A stretch of 64,000 bases of DNA. Origin: Flavobacteriales bacterium (GTDB lineage: Bacteria; Bacteroidota; Bacteroidia; Flavobacteriales_F; PHOS-HE28). Location of the stretch: assembly GCA_016705955.1 (NCBI GenBank), contig JADJKO010000003.1, forward strand, positions 186,001 through 250,000. The letters are read 5' to 3'. Positions within the stretch are counted from its first letter, which is position 1, and each line of letters opens with the position of its first letter. Of this stretch, positions 40,820 through 48,858 are shown one piece after another. The notes under the pieces are model-generated. The model made no database searches. It worked only from the letters and a program-made list of their open reading frames with translations, and was not told where the DNA came from. The position numbers and the translations under genes were made by a program.

Positions 40820-41563
40820 TCAATCCCTCCTCCCAAAGAGGCGAAGGAGCATGAGGAAGAGGTTGATGAAATCGAGGTAGAGGCTGAGTGCGCCCATGAG
40901 CGCCATCTTCTGTGCGGTCTCCGTGCCGTTCACCACTTGCTCACCCATGCGCTTGAGCTTCTGCATGTCGTAGGCGGTGAGGCCGGTGAAGATGACGACG
41001 CCGAGGATGCTCACCACATAGTCCATGGTGCTGCTGCCGATGAACATGTTGATGACCGAGGCGATGATGATCCCGATCAACCCGATGAAGAGCAAGCTGC
41101 CCAACTTCGTCAGGTCGGTCTTGGTGGTATAGCCCGCGACCGCCATGATGGCGAAGATGCCCGCAGCCATGAAGAAGACCGAGAAGATGCTCCCCAGTTG
41201 GTAGATGATGAAGATGCTCGACAGGCTCATGCCCGTGAGCGCGGAGTAGAGCAGGAAGACGCCGAGCATCACCGTGCTGCTGAGGCGCTCCACCATGCCG
41301 GCCATGACGAAGACCAGGATCAAGGGCGCGAACATCACCACATAACCGAGGCCGGTGGGATGGAAGCCAAGTCCATTCGCACCGGGTGTGCGCAACCACG
41401 TGCTCATGCCTTCATCGGTGCCGAACCACCAGGCCATGACGCCGCTGATGACCAGAGCCATGGCCATGTAGCTGAACACGCTGCTGAGGAAGGTGCGCGT
41501 GCTGTTGGTGGCATCCGGGCCGTAGATCGTGGTGGGTTGCGTGGGGAATTGGTTCTGTTCCAT
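40820..41563 (-). CDS. Bax inhibitor-1/YccA-family membrane protein
   Basis: 247 aa from the ATG at 41563. About seven membrane helices are visible, including TFLSSVFSYMAMALVISGVMAWW, LGYVVMFAPLILVFVMAGMV and LGVVIFTGLTAYDMQKLK; the last, with the family motif TAYDMQKL, is diagnostic, and ALSLYLDFINLFLMLLRLFG is the expected C-terminal segment. Bacterial members are leak channels or regulators of membrane proteolysis; the physiological role here is unknown. Confidence 0.9.
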   Translation of the reverse strand: MEQNQFPTQPTTIYGPDATNSTRTFLSSVFSYMAMALVISGVMAWWFGTDEGMSTWLRTPGANGLGFHPTGLGYVVMFAPLILVFVMAGMVERLSSTVMLGVFLLYSALTGMSLSSIFIIYQLGSIFSVFFMAAGIFAIMAVAGYTTKTDLTKLGSLLFIGLIGIIIASVINMFIGSSTMDYVVSILGVVIFTGLTAYDMQKLKRMGEQVVNGTETAQKMALMGALSLYLDFINLFLMLLRLFGRRD

Positions 41564-41577
41564 GCTAGTTGGTGTTG

Positions 41578-41615
41578 GGGCGCTGTCATCCCGGGCATGA
41601 CCCGGGATCGCGCCC
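41578..41615. repeat. Palindromic element ATCCCGGG..CCCGGGAT with outer GGGCGC/GCGCCC arms
   Basis: The inner arms 41588-41595 and 41601-41608 pair perfectly around loop CATGA; the outer arms 41578-41583 and 41610-41615 add six pairs. It lies between the BI-1-like gene start and the folE stop, so it could end folE transcription. The core resembles the element inserted in alaS (55445-55483). Confidence 0.75.
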
Positions 41616-41619
41616 GTAC

Positions 41620-42282
41620 TCAATGAAGTGTTGCGCTGATGAGCTTGAAGAACTCCTCGCGTGTGCGCGGGTCCTTGAGGAAGATGCCGGTGAAGGCGGA
41701 TGTGGTGGTCACCGAGTTCTGCTTCTGGATACCGCGCATCTGCATGCACAGGTGAGCGGCTTCGATCACCACAGCGACCCCCATCGGCTCCAGTGTATCG
41801 TGGATGCAATCGCGGATCTGCACCGTGAGGCGTTCCTGCACTTGCAAACGCCGGGCGAAGGCATCCACCACACGGGGGATCTTGCTCAGTCCGGTGATAC
41901 GGCCGTTGGGGATGTAGGCGACGTGGGCCTTACCGAAGAAGGGCAGCATGTGGTGCTCGCAGAGGCTGTACACCTCGATGTCCTTCACCACCACCATCTG
42001 GCTGTACTTCTCCTTGAAGAGCGCCTTGCGCAGGATCGCCGCCGGGTCGAGGTCGTAGCCATGAGTGAGGTATTGCATGGCCTTGGCCACACGCTCGGGT
42101 GTCTTCTGCAGGCCTTCGCGCTCGGGATCCTCGCCGATGGCCTTCAGGATGTGGGAATAGTGATCGCCGATGCGGGACACCAATTTGGCGTCGTAGAGAT
42201 CCACGCGCGAATAGCCTTCCCCTTGCGGCTCGTGCTCGCCGTTCCCGGACGCCTTTTTCTTCGGAGCGCGCTTAGCCGCCAT
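41620..42282 (-). CDS. folE: GTP cyclohydrolase I
   Basis: 220 aa from the ATG at 42282; a TTG at 42291 is also in frame. The zinc ligands are in YSLCEHHMLPFFGKAHVAYIP (CEHH, about residues 105-108) and the later AAHLCMQMRG. The signatures GLSKIPRVVDAFARRLQVQERL and GVAVVIEAAHLCM are conserved. It converts GTP to 7,8-dihydroneopterin triphosphate. The N-terminal 25 residues are Lys/Gly-rich and unconserved. Its start lies within the last codons of the PTPS gene, so the two are coupled. Confidence 0.95.
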   Translation of the reverse strand: MAAKRAPKKKASGNGEHEPQGEGYSRVDLYDAKLVSRIGDHYSHILKAIGEDPEREGLQKTPERVAKAMQYLTHGYDLDPAAILRKALFKEKYSQMVVVKDIEVYSLCEHHMLPFFGKAHVAYIPNGRITGLSKIPRVVDAFARRLQVQERLTVQIRDCIHDTLEPMGVAVVIEAAHLCMQMRGIQKQNSVTTTSAFTGIFLKDPRTREEFFKLISATLH

Positions 42283-42691
42283 GGTATTCAACGAAGTTGT
42301 TCTCGGTCTCCTGTAGCTTCACGCAATGAAGCGAACAGCCCAAGGCATGCATGGGTTCCGCCAATTGCTCCCATATCGCGACGGCCAGGTTCTCCGTGCT
42401 GCTCAAGCGCCCTTTCATGAAGTCCACATCGAGGTCGATGTTCTTGTGATCCAATTTGTTGATCACGCGTTCGTGCATGATCGCGCTAACCCGGCTCAGA
42501 TCCACCACAAAGCCGGTCTCGGCGCTCGGCTCACCCTTCACGGTTACCCACAGTTCGTAGTTGTGTCCGTGCCAGTTCGGGTTGGAACATTTTCCGAAGG
42601 TGGAAAGATTCTTCTCCGCGCTCCAATCCGGGCGAGCCAGCTTATGGGCGGCGCTGAAGCGTTCACGACGGGTGATGTGGACAACGGACAT
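42272..42691 (-). CDS. 6-pyruvoyl-tetrahydropterin synthase / 6-carboxytetrahydropterin synthase homologue
   Basis: 139 aa from MSVVHITRRERFSAAHKLA; upstream in-frame codons would translate a GCAGGA-rich repeat and were excluded. The zinc-binding and catalytic features are FSAAHKL (His), CSNPNWHGHNYEL (catalytic Cys plus HGH) and DLDVDF. The CSNPN..HGHNY form is closer to eukaryotic-type PTPS than to short QueD. It acts on the folE product, either toward queuosine or toward tetrahydropterins. The two genes overlap by 11 nt. Confidence 0.9.
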   Translation of the reverse strand: MSVVHITRRERFSAAHKLARPDWSAEKNLSTFGKCSNPNWHGHNYELWVTVKGEPSAETGFVVDLSRVSAIMHERVINKLDHKNIDLDVDFMKGRLSSTENLAVAIWEQLAEPMHALGCSLHCVKLQETENNFVEYHGG

Positions 42692-42728
42692 TGATCCTGG
42701 TAAGGGAGTGCCAAGGTAACAAGGGTGA

Positions 42729-42893
42729 ATGCAGGAGCAGTATGCAGGAGCAGGAGCAGGAGCAGGAGCAAGAGCAAGAAGAAGGGGCAGGGGCAAGCGT
42801 TCGGGCTATGCAAGTTGTCGTCTCTCGTTCATTGAAGAGATCAGGCGAGCCTCTCGTGACGATCACTTGTCCCTGCTCCTGCCCCTGCCAACT
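42729..42893. repeat. GCAGGA-word repeat with an inverted arm in a divergent promoter region
   Basis: From 42729 to 42797 the sequence is built of GCAGGA, GCAAGA and GGGGCA words. After about 68 bp an inverted copy of the same composition appears (CCTGCTCCTGCCCCTGCC, 42872-42889). It occupies the 214-bp space between the divergent PTPS and FkbM genes. The layout is like the repeats at 40.7 and 59.6 kb. Confidence 0.6.
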
Positions 42894-42905
42894 ACCTTGG
42901 CGGCC

Positions 42906-43697
42906 ATGCTCCCTCGCTGGCTGGTACGCTATGCACGCATCCGCGCATTGCAACCGCTGTACGTCAAGATGCATCACCTCGCACAGATCGGGATGAATTA
43001 CTGGGGTGGCGCAGAGGTGGGCGCCAGTGGAGAGTTGCATGCGTTGAAGCACGCAAGTGAACTGCTCAAGCAGGAACCCAGCCCAGTGGTCTTCGATGTC
43101 GGCGCGAACAGCGGCGATTTCACCCTTGCTGCCCTCGCTGCGTTCGGTCCGAAGGTGCGTGTTCATGCCTTCGAACCATCGAGCGTCGCCGCGCAATTAT
43201 TCGAGCAGAAGGTCGATGTAGCACTTCAGAGTGGCCAAGTGGGTTTGCGTCGCTTCGGGTTCAGTGATACAGCTGGAAGTGCTACCCTGCATTCCCCGAC
43301 GAGCGGTAGCCCGATCGCGAGCCTGCACCCCGCTACGTTCGAGATCGACGGACGGGAACTGGTGCATGAATCCATCGAACTGCGCACGTTGGATGCGTTC
43401 TGTAGTGAGCACGCGATCGAGCGCATCCACTACTTGAAGGTGGACACCGAAGGCCATGAATTCGCCGTGCTCTTGGGCGCCAAGCGGATGATCGAGGAAG
43501 GAAGGGTACACATCATCCAGTTCGAGTTCGGCGAGTATCACATCGATTCGCGCGTGTTCTTCCGCGACCTGTTCCTCTTCCTGTCCCCGCAGTATCACAT
43601 CCATCGGATCCTTCCGAATGGCTTGTGGCCCTTGAAGGAATACCAACCGGAATTGGAGGTCTTCCGCACCGCGAACTATCTGGCCATCGCGAAGTGA
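42906..43697 (+). CDS. FkbM-family SAM-dependent methyltransferase
   Basis: 263 aa from MLPRWLVRYARIRALQPLY. The SAM motif I is VVFDVGANSGDFTLAALA and the family landmarks are VHAFEPSSVAAQLFEQ, FSDTAGSATLHSP, YLKVDTEGHEFAVLLGA and IQFEFGEYHI, all in FkbM order. Family members O-methylate sugars or polyketides; with hldD directly downstream (26 bp), a glycan substrate is likely. Upstream in-frame codons fall in the GCAGGA repeat and were excluded. Confidence 0.88.
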   Translation: MLPRWLVRYARIRALQPLYVKMHHLAQIGMNYWGGAEVGASGELHALKHASELLKQEPSPVVFDVGANSGDFTLAALAAFGPKVRVHAFEPSSVAAQLFEQKVDVALQSGQVGLRRFGFSDTAGSATLHSPTSGSPIASLHPATFEIDGRELVHESIELRTLDAFCSEHAIERIHYLKVDTEGHEFAVLLGAKRMIEEGRVHIIQFEFGEYHIDSRVFFRDLFLFLSPQYHIHRILPNGLWPLKEYQPELEVFRTANYLAIAK

Positions 43698-43723
43698 GAC
43701 CTTTGGACCCACGATAGAAGAAG

Positions 43724-44692
43724 ATGATCATCGTCACCGGAGCAGCAGGATTCATCGGTAGCGCCTTGGTAGGTGAGTTGCTCCGGCAGGGCTGGCAGGA
43801 CATCGTGGTGGTGGATGATTTCTCGCGCGGTGATAAGGCCCCGAACCTGGAGGGCAAGAAGCTCACCGCCCGGGTGGAACGCACGGAATTCTTCTCGTGG
43901 TTGGATGCGAACGAGAAGCTGGTCCAGTTCATCTTCCACTTGGGTGCGCGCACCGACACCACGGAATTCAACAAGGCGATCTTTGATGAGTTGAACGTGC
44001 GTTACAGTCAGCGCATTTGGGAGGCGTGCGTGAAGTATGGGATCCCGCTCGTGTATGCATCTAGCGCAGCGACTTACGGCGATGGTGCATTGGGCTATGG
44101 CGACACGGACGATTCTCTACCGACCCGTTTGGATCCCTTGAATCCGTACGGCGCGAGCAAGAACGAATTCGACCGTTGGGCGCTCGCACAAGAGCGCAAA
44201 CCCTACTTCTGGGTCGGGCTCAAGTTCTTCAATGTGTATGGCCCGAACGAATACCATAAGGGCCGCATGGCCAGTGTGGTCTTCCACGCCTTTTCCCAGA
44301 TCCAAGCACAGGGTACCATGCGCTTGTTCCGCAGTCACCGACCGGATTACAAGGACGGTGAGCAGCTGCGCGATTTCGTGTACGTGAAGGATCTGTGCGC
44401 CATCTGCCTATTCCTCCTGGAGCACCGGAAGGATAGCGGGCTGTACAACCTGGGCAGCGGAACGGCACGCACCTTCATCGATCTGGTACGCGCCACCTTC
44501 CAAGCGATGGATGTTCCAGAGAAGATCGCGTTCATCGACACACCGGCGGACATCCGCGACACCTACCAGTACTTCACGGAGGCCCCGATGGAGAAGCTTC
44601 GCGCGATCGGTTACGACAAGCCGTTCCACACGTTGGAAGAAGGCGTGGCGGACTACGTGAAGAATTACCTCGCCCGGTCGAGTTACATGTGA
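43724..44692 (+). CDS. hldD: ADP-L-glycero-D-manno-heptose-6-epimerase
   Basis: 322 aa. The N-terminus MIIVTGAAGFIGSALVGEL is the NADP site, followed by the family-specific VVVDDFSRGDK, FHLGARTDTTE, VYASSAATYGDG, the Tyr-x3-Lys pair in NPYGASKNEFD, and FFNVYGPNEYHKGRMASV. The enzyme makes the heptose donor for LPS inner core, in line with the Kdo transferase at 6.5 kb. It is convergent with asnB. Confidence 0.95.
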   Translation: MIIVTGAAGFIGSALVGELLRQGWQDIVVVDDFSRGDKAPNLEGKKLTARVERTEFFSWLDANEKLVQFIFHLGARTDTTEFNKAIFDELNVRYSQRIWEACVKYGIPLVYASSAATYGDGALGYGDTDDSLPTRLDPLNPYGASKNEFDRWALAQERKPYFWVGLKFFNVYGPNEYHKGRMASVVFHAFSQIQAQGTMRLFRSHRPDYKDGEQLRDFVYVKDLCAICLFLLEHRKDSGLYNLGSGTARTFIDLVRATFQAMDVPEKIAFIDTPADIRDTYQYFTEAPMEKLRAIGYDKPFHTLEEGVADYVKNYLARSSYM

Positions 44693-44701
44693 TCGGATCG
44701 A

Positions 44702-46588
44702 TTAGGCGAGATCGGCGCGGTGCTCCTTGTGCCAGAGTTGGAAGACGATCAACGTCCACAGCAACTTGCGGTGATTGGCCTTGCCGGACATGTGCTCCCG
44801 AACGATCCGGTCCACATAAGGGGCATTGAACAGCCCTTGCTCCGTGATGCGCTTGGATGCCAGAAGTTCATCGCACAGCGGTCGTAGCTCCTTCCGCAAC
44901 CAATCACTGAGCGGGATACCGAAGCCTTTCTTCGGCCTGTCGATGATGGCATCCGGGATCTTGCCGCGCATCACTTTCTTCAACAGGTACTTGCCATTGA
45001 AGCCACGTCGTTTCAAGTTGTTCGGAAGGGAATTGATGAACTCCACCACCTCTACATCCATGAAAGGTGCGCGCACCTCAAGCGACGTATACATGCTGGC
45101 GCGGTCCACTTTGAAGAGGATATCGTCCAGCAGGTACGTGCGCAGGAAGACATGGATGATCTCATCCAGCTTTCCGTTCGCCCACGGAGAATTGCTCAAG
45201 AGGTCATCCACCGGTTCCAGCCCTGTGCGCTCTTGAAGCTGCTCGCGTACCTGCGGCGTTAGCAGCAATGCTTTCTCCTGCGGCGTGAAGCCCCCCAGCC
45301 AACGCGTATGCACATGGTGCGCAGGGCCGCCGAAGCCGCGCAGGAACTGCTTCACCTTGAAATCGAACGAGATGTTCCTGTCGCTTGCCGGGAGAAGCTC
45401 CGCCAAGCCTCGCAACGCACCGATCGCCGGTGCGGGCAAGGCGCTGAAGAACGCACGGAAGCGGTCCGCACCGAAGGTGGGATAACCCGCCAGCAACTCA
45501 TCGCTTCCATCGCCGCCAAGTGCAACGGTGACATGCTTGCGCGCAAAGCGACTGAGCAGGTGGGTCGGTATGAGCGACGCATCGGCAAAGGGCTCATCGA
45601 GCTTGGCGTAGAGGTCGGGTATGAGGTCCAAGCTGTCCCGCTGTCGGAGCGTTTCCACATGATGGTCGCTGCCGATGCGCTCGGCCACGGAACGTGCATG
45701 GGCGCTCTCGTCGTAGCTCGCTTCCTCGAAACCGATGCTGAAGGTCCGGATGCGCTGCGTGCTGCACTGTTGGGCGTAGTAGGCCACGGCACTGCTGTCG
45801 ATACCGCCGCTGAGGAAAACGCCCAAGGGGACATCGCTCATCAGCCGACGCTCGGTGGCCTTGCGCAACAGAACATCCAATCGGTTCGCGGCATCGTCCT
45901 CCGCAATGGGCTGTTCGGTGAGGTCGATGGTCCAGTAGGCCTCGTCCTTCTCCACCCGGCCGTTGCGCACCCACATACAATGACCGGGTTCCAACTTGCG
46001 TATGCCCTGCACCATGCTACGCGGCGTGGGCACGTATTCGAAACTCAGGTACTGATCCAACGCAATGGGGTCCAGCGCGGAGCGCACCGCAGGATGCTCG
46101 CGTACGGCCTTGAGTTCACTTCCGAAAACGAAGGTGCCGTTCGCCTCGGCGTAGTGCAACGGCTTCTTGCCCATGCGGTCCCGCGCTAGAAAGAGGCTTC
46201 CATCGCGGGTATCGTGAATGGCAAGTGCGAACATGCCATTGAGCATGGGTAGCATGGCGGCACCATGCTCCCGGTACAAGTGGAGCAGCACCTCCGTATC
46301 GCTATCCGTGCGGAAGTGCTGCTGGCCGGTCTTGAGCAGCCCTTCGCGCAGTTGCTTGTAATTGTAGATCTCACCGTTGAAGACGATGCACAGTTCGCGT
46401 GCTTCGTCGAACATGGGTTGATCGGCACCGTGGCTCAGGTCGATGATGCTCAGGCGGGCGTGGGCCAAGCCCGTATCCCCGATCATCACGGCGTCCTGTA
46501 GATCGGGGCCGCGGTACGCGATGCGCGCGATCATGCGGCGCGCGTCCTCGTGCGAGCCACTTCCTTGGAATCCGGCGATGCCGCACAT
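44702..46588 (-). CDS. asnB: Asparagine synthase (glutamine-hydrolysing)
   Basis: 628 aa, full length. The amidotransferase nucleophile is Cys2 (MCGIAGFQGSG), with FNGEIYNYKQLREGL and TEVLLHLYREHG following. The synthetase half has the PP-loop GVFLSGGIDSSAVAYYA and VALGGDGSDELLAGYPTF. It forms asparagine from aspartate with glutamine nitrogen. In glycan clusters such AsnB-like enzymes may also amidate a sugar acid; the position among methyl- and glycosyltransferases makes this possible but unproven. Confidence 0.93.
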   Translation of the reverse strand: MCGIAGFQGSGSHEDARRMIARIAYRGPDLQDAVMIGDTGLAHARLSIIDLSHGADQPMFDEARELCIVFNGEIYNYKQLREGLLKTGQQHFRTDSDTEVLLHLYREHGAAMLPMLNGMFALAIHDTRDGSLFLARDRMGKKPLHYAEANGTFVFGSELKAVREHPAVRSALDPIALDQYLSFEYVPTPRSMVQGIRKLEPGHCMWVRNGRVEKDEAYWTIDLTEQPIAEDDAANRLDVLLRKATERRLMSDVPLGVFLSGGIDSSAVAYYAQQCSTQRIRTFSIGFEEASYDESAHARSVAERIGSDHHVETLRQRDSLDLIPDLYAKLDEPFADASLIPTHLLSRFARKHVTVALGGDGSDELLAGYPTFGADRFRAFFSALPAPAIGALRGLAELLPASDRNISFDFKVKQFLRGFGGPAHHVHTRWLGGFTPQEKALLLTPQVREQLQERTGLEPVDDLLSNSPWANGKLDEIIHVFLRTYLLDDILFKVDRASMYTSLEVRAPFMDVEVVEFINSLPNNLKRRGFNGKYLLKKVMRGKIPDAIIDRPKKGFGIPLSDWLRKELRPLCDELLASKRITEQGLFNAPYVDRIVREHMSGKANHRKLLWTLIVFQLWHKEHRADLA

Positions 46589-46612
46589 GGTTCTGTTCTT
46601 GTCGGTGCCGTG

Positions 46613-47350
46613 CTAGGTGCGGCGTCCTACGGCAATGATGGACGAACCCGGCAACGCGCCCGGCAACAGGCGGGACTCCCATGCGAAGAGGCGGCCGACG
46701 ATGCCATTGATCGTGGAGGTGAAGCCGGGGTCGGGTGCGTGGAAGCGGATGTTGCGCTCGCGGCCACGGAGCAGATTGTTCAAGGCAATGGCGGGGTACA
46801 ATGCGTGAAAGAAATAACGCACACGTTCCGTCGAAAGGCCAGCAGCGGCGAACTCATTGCGCAACATCGGTCGGGTGTAGCGACGGAAGTGGCCGAAGTG
46901 ATCATCGAAGGTGGTCCACAGCTCTTTGCGCGCGGGCACGGTCACAGCTACTCGCTGCGCATTGGGGAAGGCGATGAGCAAGGCACGGATGAACGCCGGT
47001 GCATCCCTAATGTGTTCGATCACATCGAACAACACCAGAGTATCAATGCCGGTGCGGATCTCCACGGGCAGGTCGAACGCATCAGTGTCCAGGAAGAGGT
47101 GCTCCGGAACGAGGAGGCCGCTATTCGGCGAACCCAACTCCACGCCTCTCGCATTCCATCCGGCCGCGCGCAATTGCTGGGTAACGATGCCGGTACCGCA
47201 CCCGATCTCCAGGATGGATGCGTTCGGCGGGACATGGCCTTTGAGTACGCGGACGATCGTGCGGTTGCGCGCCACATGCCACCAGCTCCGCTCTATCCCC
47301 GGCGGATATGCTTCATCGAACCGGTCATGATCGAATTCCGTGCGCGCCAT
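46613..47350 (-). CDS. Class I SAM-dependent methyltransferase
   Basis: 245 aa from the ATG at 47350. The SAM site is SILEIGCGTGIVTQQLRAAG, with TLVLFDVIEHIRDAPAFIRAL as the acidic loop and motif II/III; VTVPARKELWTTFDDHFGHFRRYT and a C-terminal RYFFHALYP resemble methyltransferases of glycan or lipid clusters. The start codon overlaps the stop of the next upstream gene (TGATG). Residues after about 190 look like a membrane-facing segment. The substrate is unknown. Confidence 0.82.
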   Translation of the reverse strand: MARTEFDHDRFDEAYPPGIERSWWHVARNRTIVRVLKGHVPPNASILEIGCGTGIVTQQLRAAGWNARGVELGSPNSGLLVPEHLFLDTDAFDLPVEIRTGIDTLVLFDVIEHIRDAPAFIRALLIAFPNAQRVAVTVPARKELWTTFDDHFGHFRRYTRPMLRNEFAAAGLSTERVRYFFHALYPAIALNNLLRGRERNIRFHAPDPGFTSTINGIVGRLFAWESRLLPGALPGSSIIAVGRRT

Positions 47351-47910
47351 CACTTCTTCACGCGCATCCGGAATTCGACCTCTTCGAAACCACCGACCCA
47401 GAAACACCAGAAGCGTGAACAAACGAAGGGCGAGAGGTTCGCGAAGAAGGAAACGAAGGCGCCGAAACCCCGGGCCATCCAGAACACCGGCGGGGAGAGC
47501 ACGGTCTTCTTGAAATAGGGTTGTGCGAACCAGCGCAGCCTTACGGCATCCGTATCGAACTCCGCTCCTTGGTAACCGCCTACGAAGTCCTTCCTGAAGT
47601 AGTACGGGAAGGTCACGTCGAAACCGGCCTTATGCTCCGCGTGCGTGAACCCGCGGCTGAAGTGGGGAACGCGCACGATCACGGTAGCTCCCGGTTTGGC
47701 AATGCGATGCACCTCGCGCATCACGGCGAAAGGGTTCGGCAGGTGCTCGAAGCAATGGTCGCTTTCCACGTGATCGAACTCACTATCGGCGAAGGGGTAG
47801 GGGAATCGACTCAGGTCGTGTTCAACGTCCGGCTTGCTGATGCTGTAGAGATCGACATTGACGAATCCCGGCTTCGGGTATTCCCCACTGCCCAGGTTCA
47901 ACTTACGCAT
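47350..47910 (-). CDS. Methyltransferase-like protein (Methyltransf_11 type)
   Basis: 186 aa. MRKLNLGSGEYPKPGFVNVDLYSISKPDVEHDL is the start of the SAM-binding fold, with the GSG loop and acidic Asp20; FDHVESDHCFEHLPNPFAVMREVHRIAKPG matches motif II of small type-11 methyltransferases of glycan loci. It starts inside the end of the GT2 gene (8-nt overlap). The C-terminus (SPPVFWMARGFGAFVSFFANLSPFVCSRFW) is hydrophobic and suggests membrane association. Confidence 0.8.
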   Translation of the reverse strand: MRKLNLGSGEYPKPGFVNVDLYSISKPDVEHDLSRFPYPFADSEFDHVESDHCFEHLPNPFAVMREVHRIAKPGATVIVRVPHFSRGFTHAEHKAGFDVTFPYYFRKDFVGGYQGAEFDTDAVRLRWFAQPYFKKTVLSPPVFWMARGFGAFVSFFANLSPFVCSRFWCFWVGGFEEVEFRMRVKK

Positions 47911-48856
47911 GGTTGCTGGTATTGATGGATCGCCTGATCGAATAAGGGGTCTTGCGCTGGCTTTCGAAATAGACGCGCATCATCATTTCCGCGAGCACAC
48001 CCATGAGGATCATGAGCATGCCAACGATGAAGAACATGGCGGTGATCACGGGCAAGGGTGTTTCCACCAGATCCTTCTGCCCGGTCACTTTGAAGTAGAG
48101 CGCCAGACCTCCGGCGAAAAGGGCGACGATGAAACTGAGAAAGCCGATCCCCCCGAAGAAGTGGATCGGCTTGGTCATGTGCTTGTCCAGGAACTTGACC
48201 AACAGCAGGTCGAGGACCACCTTGTAGGTGCGGAACAGGCCATAGTTGCTCTTGCCGAAGCGTCGAGGATGGTAGCTTACAGGTACTTCACCCACGCGGC
48301 CACCTTGCCAACTGCAATACACCGGGATGAAGCGATGCATCTGGCCATAGAGCGCCACGTCCTTGATCACATCCCTTCGGTAGGCCTTGAGCGTACATCC
48401 GTAATCGTGCAACCGAACGCCACTGACCTTGCTGATGAGCGTATTGGCCAACAAGGAGGGCAGCTTGCGCGTGAGGAAGCTGCCCTTCCAGCGGTCCTTG
48501 CGCCACCCGCTCACCACATCGTAGCCTTCCTCCAATTTGGCCAACAGCATGGGGATGTCCGCAGGATCGTTCTCCAGATCGCTATCAATGAGGACAAGGA
48601 TGTCCCCGGTGGCGGTCTGGATGCCTGCATTGATCGCAGCGGTCTGGCCGAAGTTGCGCCGGAAATCGATGCCTTTCACACGTGGGTCCACAGCGCACAC
48701 CTGCTCGATGGCTTCCCACGATCCATCACTTGAACCGTCGTTCACCAGGATCACTTCATGGTCCATGTTCGCTAGCGCTGCTCCCACACGCTCCATGAGC
48801 AGGGGCACGCTTTGCGCCTCATTGTATATGGGGACGATCAGGGAAACGTGCGGCAT
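47903..48856 (-). CDS. Family 2 glycosyltransferase, polyprenyl-phosphate sugar transferase type
   Basis: 317 aa. The GT-A start MPHVSLIVPIYNEAQSVPLLMERV, the nucleotide-binding VNDGSSDGSW, the Asp-x-Asp region LVLIDSDLENDP and RRNFGQTAAINAGI, with YHPRRFGKSNYG, are typical of DPM/ArnC/GtrB-like enzymes. Two C-terminal membrane segments follow (FGGIGFLSFIVALFAGGLALYF and TAMFFIVGMLMILMGVLAEMMM). It transfers a sugar from a nucleotide to undecaprenyl phosphate, giving a donor for the two polytopic transferases next to it. Confidence 0.9.
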   Translation of the reverse strand: MPHVSLIVPIYNEAQSVPLLMERVGAALANMDHEVILVNDGSSDGSWEAIEQVCAVDPRVKGIDFRRNFGQTAAINAGIQTATGDILVLIDSDLENDPADIPMLLAKLEEGYDVVSGWRKDRWKGSFLTRKLPSLLANTLISKVSGVRLHDYGCTLKAYRRDVIKDVALYGQMHRFIPVYCSWQGGRVGEVPVSYHPRRFGKSNYGLFRTYKVVLDLLLVKFLDKHMTKPIHFFGGIGFLSFIVALFAGGLALYFKVTGQKDLVETPLPVITAMFFIVGMLMILMGVLAEMMMRVYFESQRKTPYSIRRSINTSNHA

Positions 48857-48858
48857 GG

